Shown: piece by piece, positions 29,736-38,159 of the stretch
How the letters are laid out: every line of letters begins with the position of its first letter
How positions within the stretch are numbered: position 1 is the stretch's first letter
From: Oceanococcus sp.
Lineage (GTDB): Bacteria; Pseudomonadota; Gammaproteobacteria; Nevskiales; Oceanococcaceae
Direction: 5' to 3'
NCBI GenBank assembly: GCA_030147945.1
Contig: JASBUL010000111.1
Span: 1-64,000, forward strand
DNA length: 64,000 nucleotides
Notes under the pieces: model-generated
The model's input: the letters and a program-made list of their open reading frames with translations, nothing else
Told to the model about the DNA's origin: nothing
Database searches by the model: none
Program-made: the position numbers and the translations under genes

Positions 29736-31512
29736 GCCACACGGTCTGGCCGCGTCGCAGGCGGCGGATGGCGAAACGCCCGGGATGGAGAGCGGCCTGC
29801 AGGTCGTTCTCCAGTGGGTTGGGTGAGCCCTCCAGCAGGCTGCACAATTGCAGGGCCGCCAGCGCGGCGCCGGTGGCGCCGCGCGAGCCGTGGGCCAGAT
29901 TCAGCCACAGCCCGGGCCAGTACTGCGGTGGGGCAAAATCCTGATGGCGTGGTCCATGGCGTAGCCCGGCATAGTGGTTCTGCCACCACGCGAGATCGGG
30001 GCACGGGCCAAGAAGGGGCAGGTGGTCCGGACTGCTGATGCGCACACCGCTGTGCGCGCTGAGCACCCGGGCATGGCTGAAACCACGCTCTGGCCAGCAC
30101 ACGGCCGCCTGTTCAATCAGCTTGAGTGATTCGTGCTGTTGCAGCGTCAGGTCGCGACTGTCGGGACGGTAACTGCTGCCCAGCAAGGTGCCCGCGCCCA
30201 GGGGCAAGGCATGGATGGCGCCCCAGCGAGGCCTGCTTGACGCTGCGCTGCAGTGCGCAACCTGGCCGGCCACCGGGTGGGTTGGCAAAACCACGGCATG
30301 ACGCAGCGCGGCTGGCACCTCTCCACAGCACAGCAGCAGCTGATCGTAGTGGCCCTGGCCCGCGCCCCAGCGTAGCTGCCACCGGCGCCCATCATGCTGT
30401 GCACTGTCGATCATCCCGGGTTGGTGATGAATCAGGGGATGGTCCAGCATCTGGCGGATCGCGTCATGGCTGTGCAGCACCCCGCAGTCGTCGTATTCAT
30501 CCCAACTTTGCGGGCAGCAGCGGGCATAGAGACTACGGGCCTGTTCGAACGCGTGCTGATAGTAGCGCTGGCTGGCGCTTACGCCGTGTTCGCCGGGCTT
30601 TTCCGGCCACGCTCTGACCAGCAGGGCCGGTATGCGCTGGCTGGCCGCATCGGTGCGGCCGAACACATCCACGCGATGGCCGCGCTCGGCCAGCACGCGA
30701 GCCTGACAGGCTCCGACTATGCCGCAGCCCAGTACCGCCAGTGTCGAGGTGCTGGGCGGGGGCTGAGGTGGCTGCGCCCAGACAGGCTCGGCCCTTGTCG
30801 GCGGTGGCGTGCTGATGCGGCCGCGCAGCATGTCGCGCTTGCGCCCGAAACCGGGGCCTTTGATCACCGCGAAACCAGCCTGCGTCAGCGCACGGCGTAC
30901 GTGTCCGGCGGCACTGTAGGTGGCAAAGCTGGCACCCGGCGCCGACAGCGCCGCCACCCGCTCAAGCACCACTGGCGCCCACATGGCCGGGTTGCGTGAC
31001 GGCGCAAAACCGTCCAGAAACCAGGCGTCGGCGCGCAGCTGAACCTGTGCCAGCGCCTCGCTCACATCGGCGCACAGCAGCAGCAACGTCACATGGGTGT
31101 CGATGTGAATGTGCTGAAAACCGGCTCGGGGTGCGGGCAAGGCGGCTATCAGCCGGTCAGCGCGCGCGCTCAGCTCGGGCCAGGCGCTGAGTGCCAGGCG
31201 CATCTGATCGGCGCTAAGCGGCTGCGCTTCCACCGAGACATAGGTCAGATGGGCATGGGGCCTGCGCTGACGGTCCCACAGCTGCCAGGTCAGCAGAAAA
31301 TTCAGCCCGGTGCCGAATCCCAGTTCGGCCACGCTGAAGCGATGTTGCGTTTGGGCAAAGCGCTCGCCCAGCGCGTTGCCGTCCAGAAACACATGGCGAG
31401 ACTCCGCCGCGCCGTCCTCACGCGCGTAATAGCTGTCCTGATATTGCGGATGAACCGGCAGGGTCCCGGACCAGGTCAACGGGGGCTGCTGTGGCGGGGT
31501 GTTTTTGCTCAC
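29683..31512 (-). CDS. mnmC: Bifunctional tRNA 5-methylaminomethyl-2-thiouridine protein MnmC
   Basis: A 609-residue tRNA wobble-uridine enzyme. The N-terminal methyltransferase domain has VAELGFGTGLNFLLTW and DAWFLDGFAPSRNPAMW. The C-terminal FAD oxidoreductase starts at about 255 with LAVLGCGIVGACQARVLAERG and ends near ALHPGRFAIRRLRRG. It converts cmnm5s2U to nm5s2U and then to mnm5s2U. Translation begins at GTG 31512; no better ATG exists. The last 18 or so residues (WPTDANRAIDRPAPCLRD) are read antisense through the end of the FAR gene and are probably a non-conserved tail. Confidence 0.93.
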   Translation of the reverse strand: MSKNTPPQQPPLTWSGTLPVHPQYQDSYYAREDGAAESRHVFLDGNALGERFAQTQHRFSVAELGFGTGLNFLLTWQLWDRQRRPHAHLTYVSVEAQPLSADQMRLALSAWPELSARADRLIAALPAPRAGFQHIHIDTHVTLLLLCADVSEALAQVQLRADAWFLDGFAPSRNPAMWAPVVLERVAALSAPGASFATYSAAGHVRRALTQAGFAVIKGPGFGRKRDMLRGRISTPPPTRAEPVWAQPPQPPPSTSTLAVLGCGIVGACQARVLAERGHRVDVFGRTDAASQRIPALLVRAWPEKPGEHGVSASQRYYQHAFEQARSLYARCCPQSWDEYDDCGVLHSHDAIRQMLDHPLIHHQPGMIDSAQHDGRRWQLRWGAGQGHYDQLLLCCGEVPAALRHAVVLPTHPVAGQVAHCSAASSRPRWGAIHALPLGAGTLLGSSYRPDSRDLTLQQHESLKLIEQAAVCWPERGFSHARVLSAHSGVRISSPDHLPLLGPCPDLAWWQNHYAGLRHGPRHQDFAPPQYWPGLWLNLAHGSRGATGAALAALQLCSLLEGSPNPLENDLQAALHPGRFAIRRLRRGQTVWPTDANRAIDRPAPCLRD

Positions 31513-31577
31513 CCGGGCAGATTACACCGCGCGTCGATGCCACAATAGAGGTCCATTGATTCGCTGAATCCGCTGCC

Positions 31578-32642
31578 ATGCTGCAAACCGTGTGGGCCGA
31601 GCTTGATTTGTCGGCTTTGCGTCACAATCTTGCCCAGGTGCGGGCCTGCGCGCCGCGCGCGCGTGTCATGGCCATGCTCAAGGCGGATGCCTACGGCCAT
31701 GGGCTGCTGACCTGCGCGCGTGCGCTGGCCGAGGAGGCGGATGGGATTGCGGTGGCGCGACTGGATGAGGCCGAGAGGCTGCGCAACGAATTGCCACACA
31801 TGCCCTTGTTGCTGACTGCCTCGGCGCTGGATGACGAGGCTTTGCGCTGGTGCGCGGCCCATGCTGTAGCGATCACGCTGCACGATCACAGCGTGCTGGA
31901 GCGGATTCTGCGCATGGCGGATACACCGCCGCTGTGGCTCAAGTTCAACAGTGGCATGAACCGCCTGGGTTTTCCTCCCTCACAGTTCAAGGATGTGGCC
32001 AGACGCCTGTGCGACAAGGGCGTGCATGGGGTGATGATGAGCCATTTCGCCTGTGCCGATGAGCCGCTCAATCCGCTGACTCAGGCGCAGATTGCGGCGT
32101 TTCGTCAGGCTCATGCTGAGCACCTGCCTGACTGGCCGGCAAGCATGGCCAACTCGGCCGGGGTGATCGCCCATCCTGACAGCCATGCCGACTGGGTGCG
32201 TCCGGGCATCATGCTGTATGGATCTTCGCCGATCGCCGGTGCCGATCTGGATTTGCGTCCGGTGATGACCCTCAAGGCACGGATTCTTGGTTTTCAGGAC
32301 GTCGCAGCGGGCCAGTCCGTCGGCTATGGCGGCGACTGGGTGGCGTCTCGCCCTTCGCGTATCGCGACGGTTGGGATTGGCTATGGCGATGGTTATCCGC
32401 GCCGTATCGCGCCGTCGGCCCAGGCCTGGGTCAATGGCCAGCGGGTGCCATTGGCAGGACGCGTGTCGATGGACATGCTGGCGCTGGATGTGACGGCCGC
32501 GGGCGATGTGGCCGTGGGTGAAGTGGTCACGCTGTGGGGGCGCAACCTGCCGGTGGATGAGGTGGCAGCGCACGCCGGTACGATCAGCTACGAGCTGCTG
32601 TGCCGGGTCAAGGGGCGGGTCCAGCGGGTAATCCGCGACTAG
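31578..32642 (+). CDS. alr: Alanine racemase
   Basis: A 354-residue PLP enzyme making D-alanine for peptidoglycan. The PLP lysine is Lys35 in MAMLKADAYGHG, and the second catalytic base is Tyr269 in GIGYGDGYPR. RPGIMLYGSSP and AGRVSMDMLALDVT are also typical. It is divergent from mnmC with 65 bp between the starts, and convergent with the LysR gene (3 bp between stops). Whether it is biosynthetic Alr or catabolic DadX cannot be told from sequence; no dadA is adjacent, which favours Alr. Confidence 0.96.
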   Translation: MLQTVWAELDLSALRHNLAQVRACAPRARVMAMLKADAYGHGLLTCARALAEEADGIAVARLDEAERLRNELPHMPLLLTASALDDEALRWCAAHAVAITLHDHSVLERILRMADTPPLWLKFNSGMNRLGFPPSQFKDVARRLCDKGVHGVMMSHFACADEPLNPLTQAQIAAFRQAHAEHLPDWPASMANSAGVIAHPDSHADWVRPGIMLYGSSPIAGADLDLRPVMTLKARILGFQDVAAGQSVGYGGDWVASRPSRIATVGIGYGDGYPRRIAPSAQAWVNGQRVPLAGRVSMDMLALDVTAAGDVAVGEVVTLWGRNLPVDEVAAHAGTISYELLCRVKGRVQRVIRD

Positions 32643-32645
32643 GCC

Positions 32646-33551
32646 TCAGCTGTCCTCGAGTGCGGCATAGCCGCTGGCCAGATGGTCGATGAGGGCGCGC
32701 ACGGCCGGCAGCATGCCGCGCCGTGAGGGGAACACTGCATGGATGATTTCGGCGCGTGGCTCCCAGGCCGGCAGCACCTGCTGCAGCGCGCCGTTTTGCA
32801 GCTGTTCGTGGACCATCAGATGGGGGAGCTGAACGATACCCAGACCGGCCAGTGCGGCGCTGCGCAGGCTGAGCATGTCGGTGGTGATCAGGCGCGGTGT
32901 GTGACGGATCGAGGCCTGGGCCTCATCCGGGCCCTGAAAGTCCCAGCGGTGGGCTTCTTCGGGGCGGCCACGGGCCAGGCTGGGCAGCGCGGTGAGGTCG
33001 TCGGGACTGTGCACCGGGGCGTGCGCGCGCAGCAGCGCCGGGCTGGCGACCAGACATTGTCCGCGTGCCGACAGCACGCGCAGCACCAGATCGCTGTCCT
33101 CCAGCGGTGGCGGGCGCACCCGTATGGCCAGATCCAGCCCTTCGCCGAGCACGTCAACACGCCGGTTGGTCGCGTCCAACTGAAGCTGAACCTGCGGATA
33201 ACGGGTCATGAAGCGGTTCAGCATCGGGCTGACGTGCACATGCAGCAGCGTGGTCGGGCAGCTCATGCGGATCAGGCCGCAGGGTTCCGAGTGGATCGCA
33301 TCGATGGCCTGCTGAGCGGCTTCGGCTTCCACCAGCATGGCTTTGCAGTGGCGCAGATAGACGCGCCCGATGTCGGTGACATGAAAGCGCCGCGAGGAGC
33401 GTTGGATCAGGCGAACGCCAAGACGCTCTTCGAGCAGGGCGATGCGTCGGCTGAGCTTGGACTTGGGTATACCCAGCTCGCGCCCCGCCGGGGCAAAGCC
33501 GCCGTATTCGACGACCTGAGTGAAAAAATACAGGTCGTTCAGGTTTTGCAT
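32646..33551 (-). CDS. LysR-family transcriptional regulator
   Basis: A 301-residue regulator from the ATG at 33551, which has GGAGG 8 bp upstream. The N-terminal winged helix is MQNLNDLYFFTQVVEYGGFA with GRELGIPKSKLSRRIALLEE. A periplasmic-binding-like effector domain follows (about 90-295). It resembles the LysR group often found near quinone, pirin or drug-modifying genes. The target is not evident: it is convergent with alr and precedes, in map order, an aldehyde dehydrogenase on the same strand whose 3' end is 125 bp from its start. Confidence 0.85.
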   Translation of the reverse strand: MQNLNDLYFFTQVVEYGGFAPAGRELGIPKSKLSRRIALLEERLGVRLIQRSSRRFHVTDIGRVYLRHCKAMLVEAEAAQQAIDAIHSEPCGLIRMSCPTTLLHVHVSPMLNRFMTRYPQVQLQLDATNRRVDVLGEGLDLAIRVRPPPLEDSDLVLRVLSARGQCLVASPALLRAHAPVHSPDDLTALPSLARGRPEEAHRWDFQGPDEAQASIRHTPRLITTDMLSLRSAALAGLGIVQLPHLMVHEQLQNGALQQVLPAWEPRAEIIHAVFPSRRGMLPAVRALIDHLASGYAALEDS

Positions 33552-33646
33552 GGCGTTGCCTCCGTGGGACGCTGGACTTCCAGAAGCCACTCTATCGAGT
33601 CAGCGTTGCAAACCCATAGCCTTCTGGTCCGCAGGAGGCAGATCAA

Positions 33647-33668
33647 CGCCCGCCGGTCTTGGCGGGCG
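33647..33668 (-). terminator. Hairpin after the aldehyde dehydrogenase gene
   Basis: An 8 bp perfect GC stem (CGCCCGCC with GGCGGGCG) with a six-base loop starts 9 bp past the ALDH stop. On the minus strand it is followed by TTGATC, a weak T-tract, so termination is only probable. Confidence 0.5.
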
Positions 33669-33676
33669 CTGGCGGC

Positions 33677-35116
33677 TTATTTCTTGAATTTGACCAGGAA
33701 ATTGAACACGAAGTTGGCAAAGCGGCCATACGGCGGCTGCAGCAGCTTCATGGCGCTGAACGGGGCCTGATAGAACACCGGGCGCATTTTCGAGAACGTG
33801 ATAAAGCCTTCGTGACCGTGATAGTGGCCCATGCCGCTGGGGCCGACACCGCCAAACGGCATGTCGTGCTGGGCCACATGGTAGAGCGCGTCGTTGACCG
33901 TAACCCCGCCCGACATGGTGTCGTTGATGTAACGATCGACCAGATTGCGGTCCTTGCTGAACGGGTAAAAAGCCAACGGGCGGTCATGATCCTGGACGTA
34001 GTTGATGACTTCATCCGGTGAGCTGTAGTTCAGCACCATGAGCAGCGGTCCGAAGGTTTCGCGCTGGCGGATGATCATGTCCGGCGTGGTGTTCATGACC
34101 AGGTGCAGCGGGATCTTGCGAGTCTGCGGGTCCGGTTCCTGCTGGCACAGGTTGACGATGCGGGCGCCTTTGCTGCGGGCGTCGTCCAGGGTGGTCATGA
34201 GCCGCTGGTAGCTGCGCTCGTCGATCACCGAGGTGTAGTCGTTGCTGTTGATGTCGGGGATGTGCTTGGCCGCCCAGGCCTGCGCGGCGCTGACAAAGTC
34301 TTCGGTTTGCGATTCGTGCACGAACACGTAATCCACATTGGTGCAGATCTGGCCGGCGTTGAACTGTTTGACGAAGAGGATGCGCTGAACTGCCGTTTCA
34401 AGCGGGAATTTGGGGTCGATAACGGCCGGCGCCTTGCCGCCCAGCTCCAGGACCACCGGGGTCAGGTTGGCGGCGGCTGCGGCCATGACCTTGCGCCCGG
34501 TTGCACCCGAGCCGGTGAAGAACAGCAGATCGAAGGGGATCTTCGAGAATTCGATGCCGACATCACCGGTTTCTTCGAAGAAGCAGAGCTTGTCGGCCTC
34601 GAAATATTTGGGAGCCAGCTCGATCAGCAGGCGACTCAGGGCGATCGAGTTCTCCGACATTTTGACCATCGCCCGGTTGCCTGCGGCAAACGCGGCGGCC
34701 AGCGGGCCGAAGCTGAGGAACACCGGGAAATTCCACGGTACGATCACGCCGACGCAGCCGAGTGGTTGCGGAATGACCCGGTTGCGACCGCCCGGGAACA
34801 GGGCCATATCGACGTGGCGCTTCTGCGGGCGCGCCCATTTCTTGACCTTCTTGATGCAGTCATTGATCGAGTCGGTGACCGAAATGACGTCGGCGAACAG
34901 GCTTTCGTTGCGGGCGCGGTTGCCATAGTCCTGGCAGATCGCATCAACGATCGCATCGCGGTTGTCGTTGAGCAGCGCTTTGAGCTGGTTGAGGTCGTGT
35001 TTGCGCTGGGCAATGGTGGGGACCGGCGCCGCGCGGTAAGCCTGGCGCTGGCGGTCGAATGCCGCGTGCAGCATTGCTGCGGTGTCATTTTGATGCAGGG
35101 GGTGGACTACGGCCAT
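33677..35116 (-). CDS. Coniferyl-aldehyde-dehydrogenase-type aldehyde dehydrogenase
   Basis: A 479-residue NAD(P)-dependent aldehyde dehydrogenase. The general base Glu224 is in VLELGGKAP and the nucleophile Cys258 is in NAGQICTNVDYV. The cofactor loop is FTGSGATGRK and the C-terminal signature is PFGGVGPSGMGHYHGHEGF. It resembles the CALDH/class-3-like group, which oxidises aromatic and long-chain aldehydes. AGGAGA precedes the ATG. It is divergent from the LAL regulator and near the GMC oxidoreductase, suggesting successive alcohol-to-aldehyde-to-acid oxidation. Confidence 0.9.
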   Translation of the reverse strand: MAVVHPLHQNDTAAMLHAAFDRQRQAYRAAPVPTIAQRKHDLNQLKALLNDNRDAIVDAICQDYGNRARNESLFADVISVTDSINDCIKKVKKWARPQKRHVDMALFPGGRNRVIPQPLGCVGVIVPWNFPVFLSFGPLAAAFAAGNRAMVKMSENSIALSRLLIELAPKYFEADKLCFFEETGDVGIEFSKIPFDLLFFTGSGATGRKVMAAAAANLTPVVLELGGKAPAVIDPKFPLETAVQRILFVKQFNAGQICTNVDYVFVHESQTEDFVSAAQAWAAKHIPDINSNDYTSVIDERSYQRLMTTLDDARSKGARIVNLCQQEPDPQTRKIPLHLVMNTTPDMIIRQRETFGPLLMVLNYSSPDEVINYVQDHDRPLAFYPFSKDRNLVDRYINDTMSGGVTVNDALYHVAQHDMPFGGVGPSGMGHYHGHEGFITFSKMRPVFYQAPFSAMKLLQPPYGRFANFVFNFLVKFKK

Positions 35117-35208
35117 GATCGGTGTCTCCTGTCTTTGTCAGCGCGCTGGCGCCTCGCATGTTCTGGACTTCGTCGGGACTGCGTGCCAGATTTGCCGCCT
35201 TCACTATT

Positions 35209-35220
35209 AGAACAAGTTCT
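35209..35220. repeat. Short inverted repeat AGAAC-AA-GTTCT
   Basis: A perfect 5 bp inverted repeat with a 2 bp spacer, about 95 bp from the ALDH start in the divergent ALDH/LAL region. It could be an operator; no second copy was noticed. Confidence 0.3.
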
Positions 35221-35300
35221 GGCCTGAGGAGGCATTTCAGCACGTCAGACATTCAGAGTTTCTGACCATGACAGTGTTGACCCTTTTCCTGTCCGGTTCG

Positions 35301-35316
35301 CCTACCCTAAGTTAGG
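35301..35316. promoter_or_regulatory. Inverted-repeat element 1 (LAL regulator promoter)
   Basis: CCTACC-CTAA-GTTAGG has inverted half-sites with a four-base spacer. It lies 16 bp before the LAL start codon. The same layout recurs at 38067-38082 upstream of the GMC gene. It may be a site for autoregulation by the LAL protein. Confidence 0.5.
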
Positions 35317-35332
35317 TTCCGGCGGTATCACT

Positions 35333-38050
35333 ATGAACCCAGCGCCTGCCATGCCAACGTTGTTGGAAACCAAGCTGTGCCCTGCCATTGGCGCGGCCGA
35401 GCCGATCGTGCGGGCGCAGTTGCAATTGCCGGAGGCTTTTCGTGACGGGCGTATTTCGCTGGCCACGGTGATTGCCCCGGCCGGCTACGGCAAATCCACG
35501 GTGATGGCGCAGTGGCAGCATGCGCTGGAGGATGCTGGCGTGCGCACCACCTGGCTGAACCTGGATGAGGACGACAGCGATCCCGCCCGATTCGCGCGCT
35601 ATCTTGGCGGCGCTTTGCGGCGCGGCGGGCTGGATGCCGGCACGGCCTTGCGTGATGCGCAGGACACCCTGCTTTCCGGTGGCATTCGCGCCGTGCTGGA
35701 GGCCTTGGCCACCGAGCTCAGCGAACTCAGTCATCGCCTGGTGCTGTTCATCGATGACGTGCATTTCGTGCGCGGTGATGAGGTGCTCGAGGTGCTGCGC
35801 TGGCTGGTCAACTACGCGCCGGCACAGGTTCAGTTCGTGCTCGGCAGCCGCGAGGATGTGCCGGTGCCGCTGGGGCGCTTGCGCGTACGTCGCAAGCTGC
35901 AGGAGTTCGGTGTCGAGGCGCTCAAGTTCAGTGACGAGGAAACCGCCGCCCTGTTGTCCAGCCGCCTGCGCGCGCAACTGGCCCCGGTGGACATCCACAG
36001 TCTGGTGCAGCGCACTGAGGGCTGGCCGGCGGGACTGGAACTGGCCGCACTGATTCTGGACGGTGCGCAGGATCCCTCGGCGGTGGTGCGGGCCTTTGCC
36101 GGCAATGCGCAAAGCGTGATGGATTATCTCGGCGAGGTGTTGCTCGACAACCTGGATCAGCCCACCCGCGAACTGATCTTCGTGATTGCCCAGTTCAATC
36201 GCATTGATGAAGGTCTGGCCGCCGCGGCCTGTGATGCACCGCTGGCTGGGGCGCGGCTGGCCGAGCTGCATGCCCGCAACCTGTTTCTCAAACGCATGGA
36301 TGCGCAGGGCCGCTGGTACCGGTTTCACCATCTGGTCGGGCAATTTTTCCGTGAGCAGGGTGAGCGCCAGTGTCCTGAACTGGCGCGCGATGCATTGATA
36401 CGCGGGGCGCGCCATCTGATGGCGCAGAACCTGCCCCTGGAGGCCATACATTGCGTAATGCGTGCTCAGGCCTGGGATCTGGCCAGTCGCTGGCTTGCCG
36501 AGAATGTCGAGGAGCTGGTGTTCTCGCGCGGCTATCTGCAAACCATCATGGAATGGATGAAGCGCTTGCCACGCGAGTGGGCTGATCGTTACCCCGAAAT
36601 CCATCTGCAGAACGCGTTCGCGACCATGCTCAACGGTCAGCCGGACCAGTCGCGCCTGATCCTCGACAATCTGGCCGCGCTGCGCCAGCGCCTGGCCGCC
36701 AGCGCCAAGCTGCCGCGTTCGCGGCTCGACCAGCTGGATCAGGAGCTGGCCATGCAGGAGGCGCATGTCGCCGGTCTGGGTGACCAGATGCACGACATGA
36801 TGCGCATATCAAGTGACTGGGTGCAGCGCTGGCCGCAGGCGCCGCGGGTCAATCAGGGCTCGGTGCGCAATGTGCTGGCCTTCGCCCACAAGTGCTATTC
36901 GCAGATTGATCAGGGCCTGGCGGTGATCGCCGAGGGCAAGCACCTGTTTCAGGGCACCGATGCGCACTATCTGATGTCGTGGAATCTGGCGATCGAGAGT
37001 TATCTGCATCTCAAGGGCGGGGATTTCAGCGCGGCGGCGAGCGCGGCGGAGCAGCTGCTCGAGCATATGCGCCGGCATCTGTCCCTGATGCATCAGCACG
37101 CCGGGCACGCTCATGCCGTGCTGGCCTTCGTCCACTATGAGCGTGACGAGATTGCCGCGGCCCGCGAGCACATCGACTGCATCAGCGAAAACGACAGCTA
37201 CGCCCAGGCGGATTACCTGATCCTGCACCACATCACCCGGGCGCGCCTGTTGCGTCTGGATGGGGACGCCGAGGCGGGTTACCAGAGCCTGCTTAAAGGA
37301 CGTGAGATCGCCGACCGTTTTCAGCTTTCGCGTGCCGCCCTGACCCTGGCCACCGAGCAGTTCAACTGGCTGTGCCGTGATGGTCACCTTGATCAGGCGC
37401 ATGAGTTGGCGCGCCGCCTGCAGTTGGACCATTGGCCGGAGCAGGACAAGGCTGTTTCGCTGGATGCGGAGAAATCATTGCGTGTCTGTGCCCGTTTGCA
37501 GCTGATGCGCGACCCGCTGGATGCCGCCGAGCGTCTGATCCCGGCGATTACGCGGTGCCGTGACCTGGGGCTGGTCCACCGTGAAGCCGAACTGCTGGTC
37601 CTGCAGGTGCTGGCGCTGTCCGCGGCGGACAAGCCCGTTCAGGCCCAGAACCGACTTGCCGAGGCGTTGCTGCTTGGTGCGGAGCGTGGCTATGTGCGTC
37701 TGTTCATGGACGAAGGTGAGGTGCTGCAACGTGTGCTCAATCGGGTGGAGCTGATGCCGGACCAGCAGGCCGCGGCACATCTGCTCCGGCGCCTCACGCA
37801 GTGCGCGGTCGCCACGCCGCTCAAGCCTGTTGCAGCAGCCAGCGTGAACGGTCTGGTTGAAGAGCTGACCAAACGCGAGCGGCAGATTCTGCGACGTCTG
37901 CAATCCGATCTCAGCAACCGTGAGATTGCCGAGGCCATTTTCGTCTCTGAAGGCACGCTCAAATGGCACCTGCACAACATCTACGGCAAGCTCGGGGTCA
38001 AGAACCGCTCCGGCGCGCTGGTCCGTGCGCTGGAGTTGGGCCTGATCTGA
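35333..38050 (+). CDS. MalT-like LuxR-family (LAL) ATP-dependent activator
   Basis: A 905-residue regulator. The N-terminal STAND-type ATPase has Walker A IAPAGYGKSTVMAQW (GYGKST 51-56), a Walker B-like LVLFIDDVH and RTEGWPAGLELAAL. A long helical TPR-like region spans about 400-830. The C-terminal LuxR helix-turn-helix includes ELTKRERQILRRLQ, NREIAEAIFVSEGTLKWHLH and NIYGKLGVKNRSGALV. The family includes MalT and the alkane regulator AlkS. No maltose genes are nearby. The neighbours are an aldehyde dehydrogenase (divergent) and a GMC oxidoreductase (downstream), so an alcohol/aldehyde inducer is a fair inference. Confidence 0.9.
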   Translation: MNPAPAMPTLLETKLCPAIGAAEPIVRAQLQLPEAFRDGRISLATVIAPAGYGKSTVMAQWQHALEDAGVRTTWLNLDEDDSDPARFARYLGGALRRGGLDAGTALRDAQDTLLSGGIRAVLEALATELSELSHRLVLFIDDVHFVRGDEVLEVLRWLVNYAPAQVQFVLGSREDVPVPLGRLRVRRKLQEFGVEALKFSDEETAALLSSRLRAQLAPVDIHSLVQRTEGWPAGLELAALILDGAQDPSAVVRAFAGNAQSVMDYLGEVLLDNLDQPTRELIFVIAQFNRIDEGLAAAACDAPLAGARLAELHARNLFLKRMDAQGRWYRFHHLVGQFFREQGERQCPELARDALIRGARHLMAQNLPLEAIHCVMRAQAWDLASRWLAENVEELVFSRGYLQTIMEWMKRLPREWADRYPEIHLQNAFATMLNGQPDQSRLILDNLAALRQRLAASAKLPRSRLDQLDQELAMQEAHVAGLGDQMHDMMRISSDWVQRWPQAPRVNQGSVRNVLAFAHKCYSQIDQGLAVIAEGKHLFQGTDAHYLMSWNLAIESYLHLKGGDFSAAASAAEQLLEHMRRHLSLMHQHAGHAHAVLAFVHYERDEIAAAREHIDCISENDSYAQADYLILHHITRARLLRLDGDAEAGYQSLLKGREIADRFQLSRAALTLATEQFNWLCRDGHLDQAHELARRLQLDHWPEQDKAVSLDAEKSLRVCARLQLMRDPLDAAERLIPAITRCRDLGLVHREAELLVLQVLALSAADKPVQAQNRLAEALLLGAERGYVRLFMDEGEVLQRVLNRVELMPDQQAAAHLLRRLTQCAVATPLKPVAAASVNGLVEELTKRERQILRRLQSDLSNREIAEAIFVSEGTLKWHLHNIYGKLGVKNRSGALVRALELGLI

Positions 38051-38066
38051 TTCGCCAACCCAAAAA

Positions 38067-38082
38067 CCTCACTTTGGTTAGG
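38067..38082. promoter_or_regulatory. Inverted-repeat element 2 (GMC oxidoreductase promoter)
   Basis: CCTCAC-TTTG-GTTAGG has the same half-site layout and spacer as the element at 35301-35316. It lies 77 bp before the GMC start, a suitable position for an activator site. Confidence 0.5.
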
Positions 38083-38159
38083 CGATGGGCCATCCGCCGC
38101 CACCAATAATCGGCCCCACTACGCTTTGCGCCAGCAGGGCAGAACGCTGGGAGGCCGAG

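Noticed and set aside
35333-38050. Calling the LAL regulator MalT
   Set aside because: The architecture matches, but no maltose or maltodextrin genes are nearby, so the specific name is not justified.
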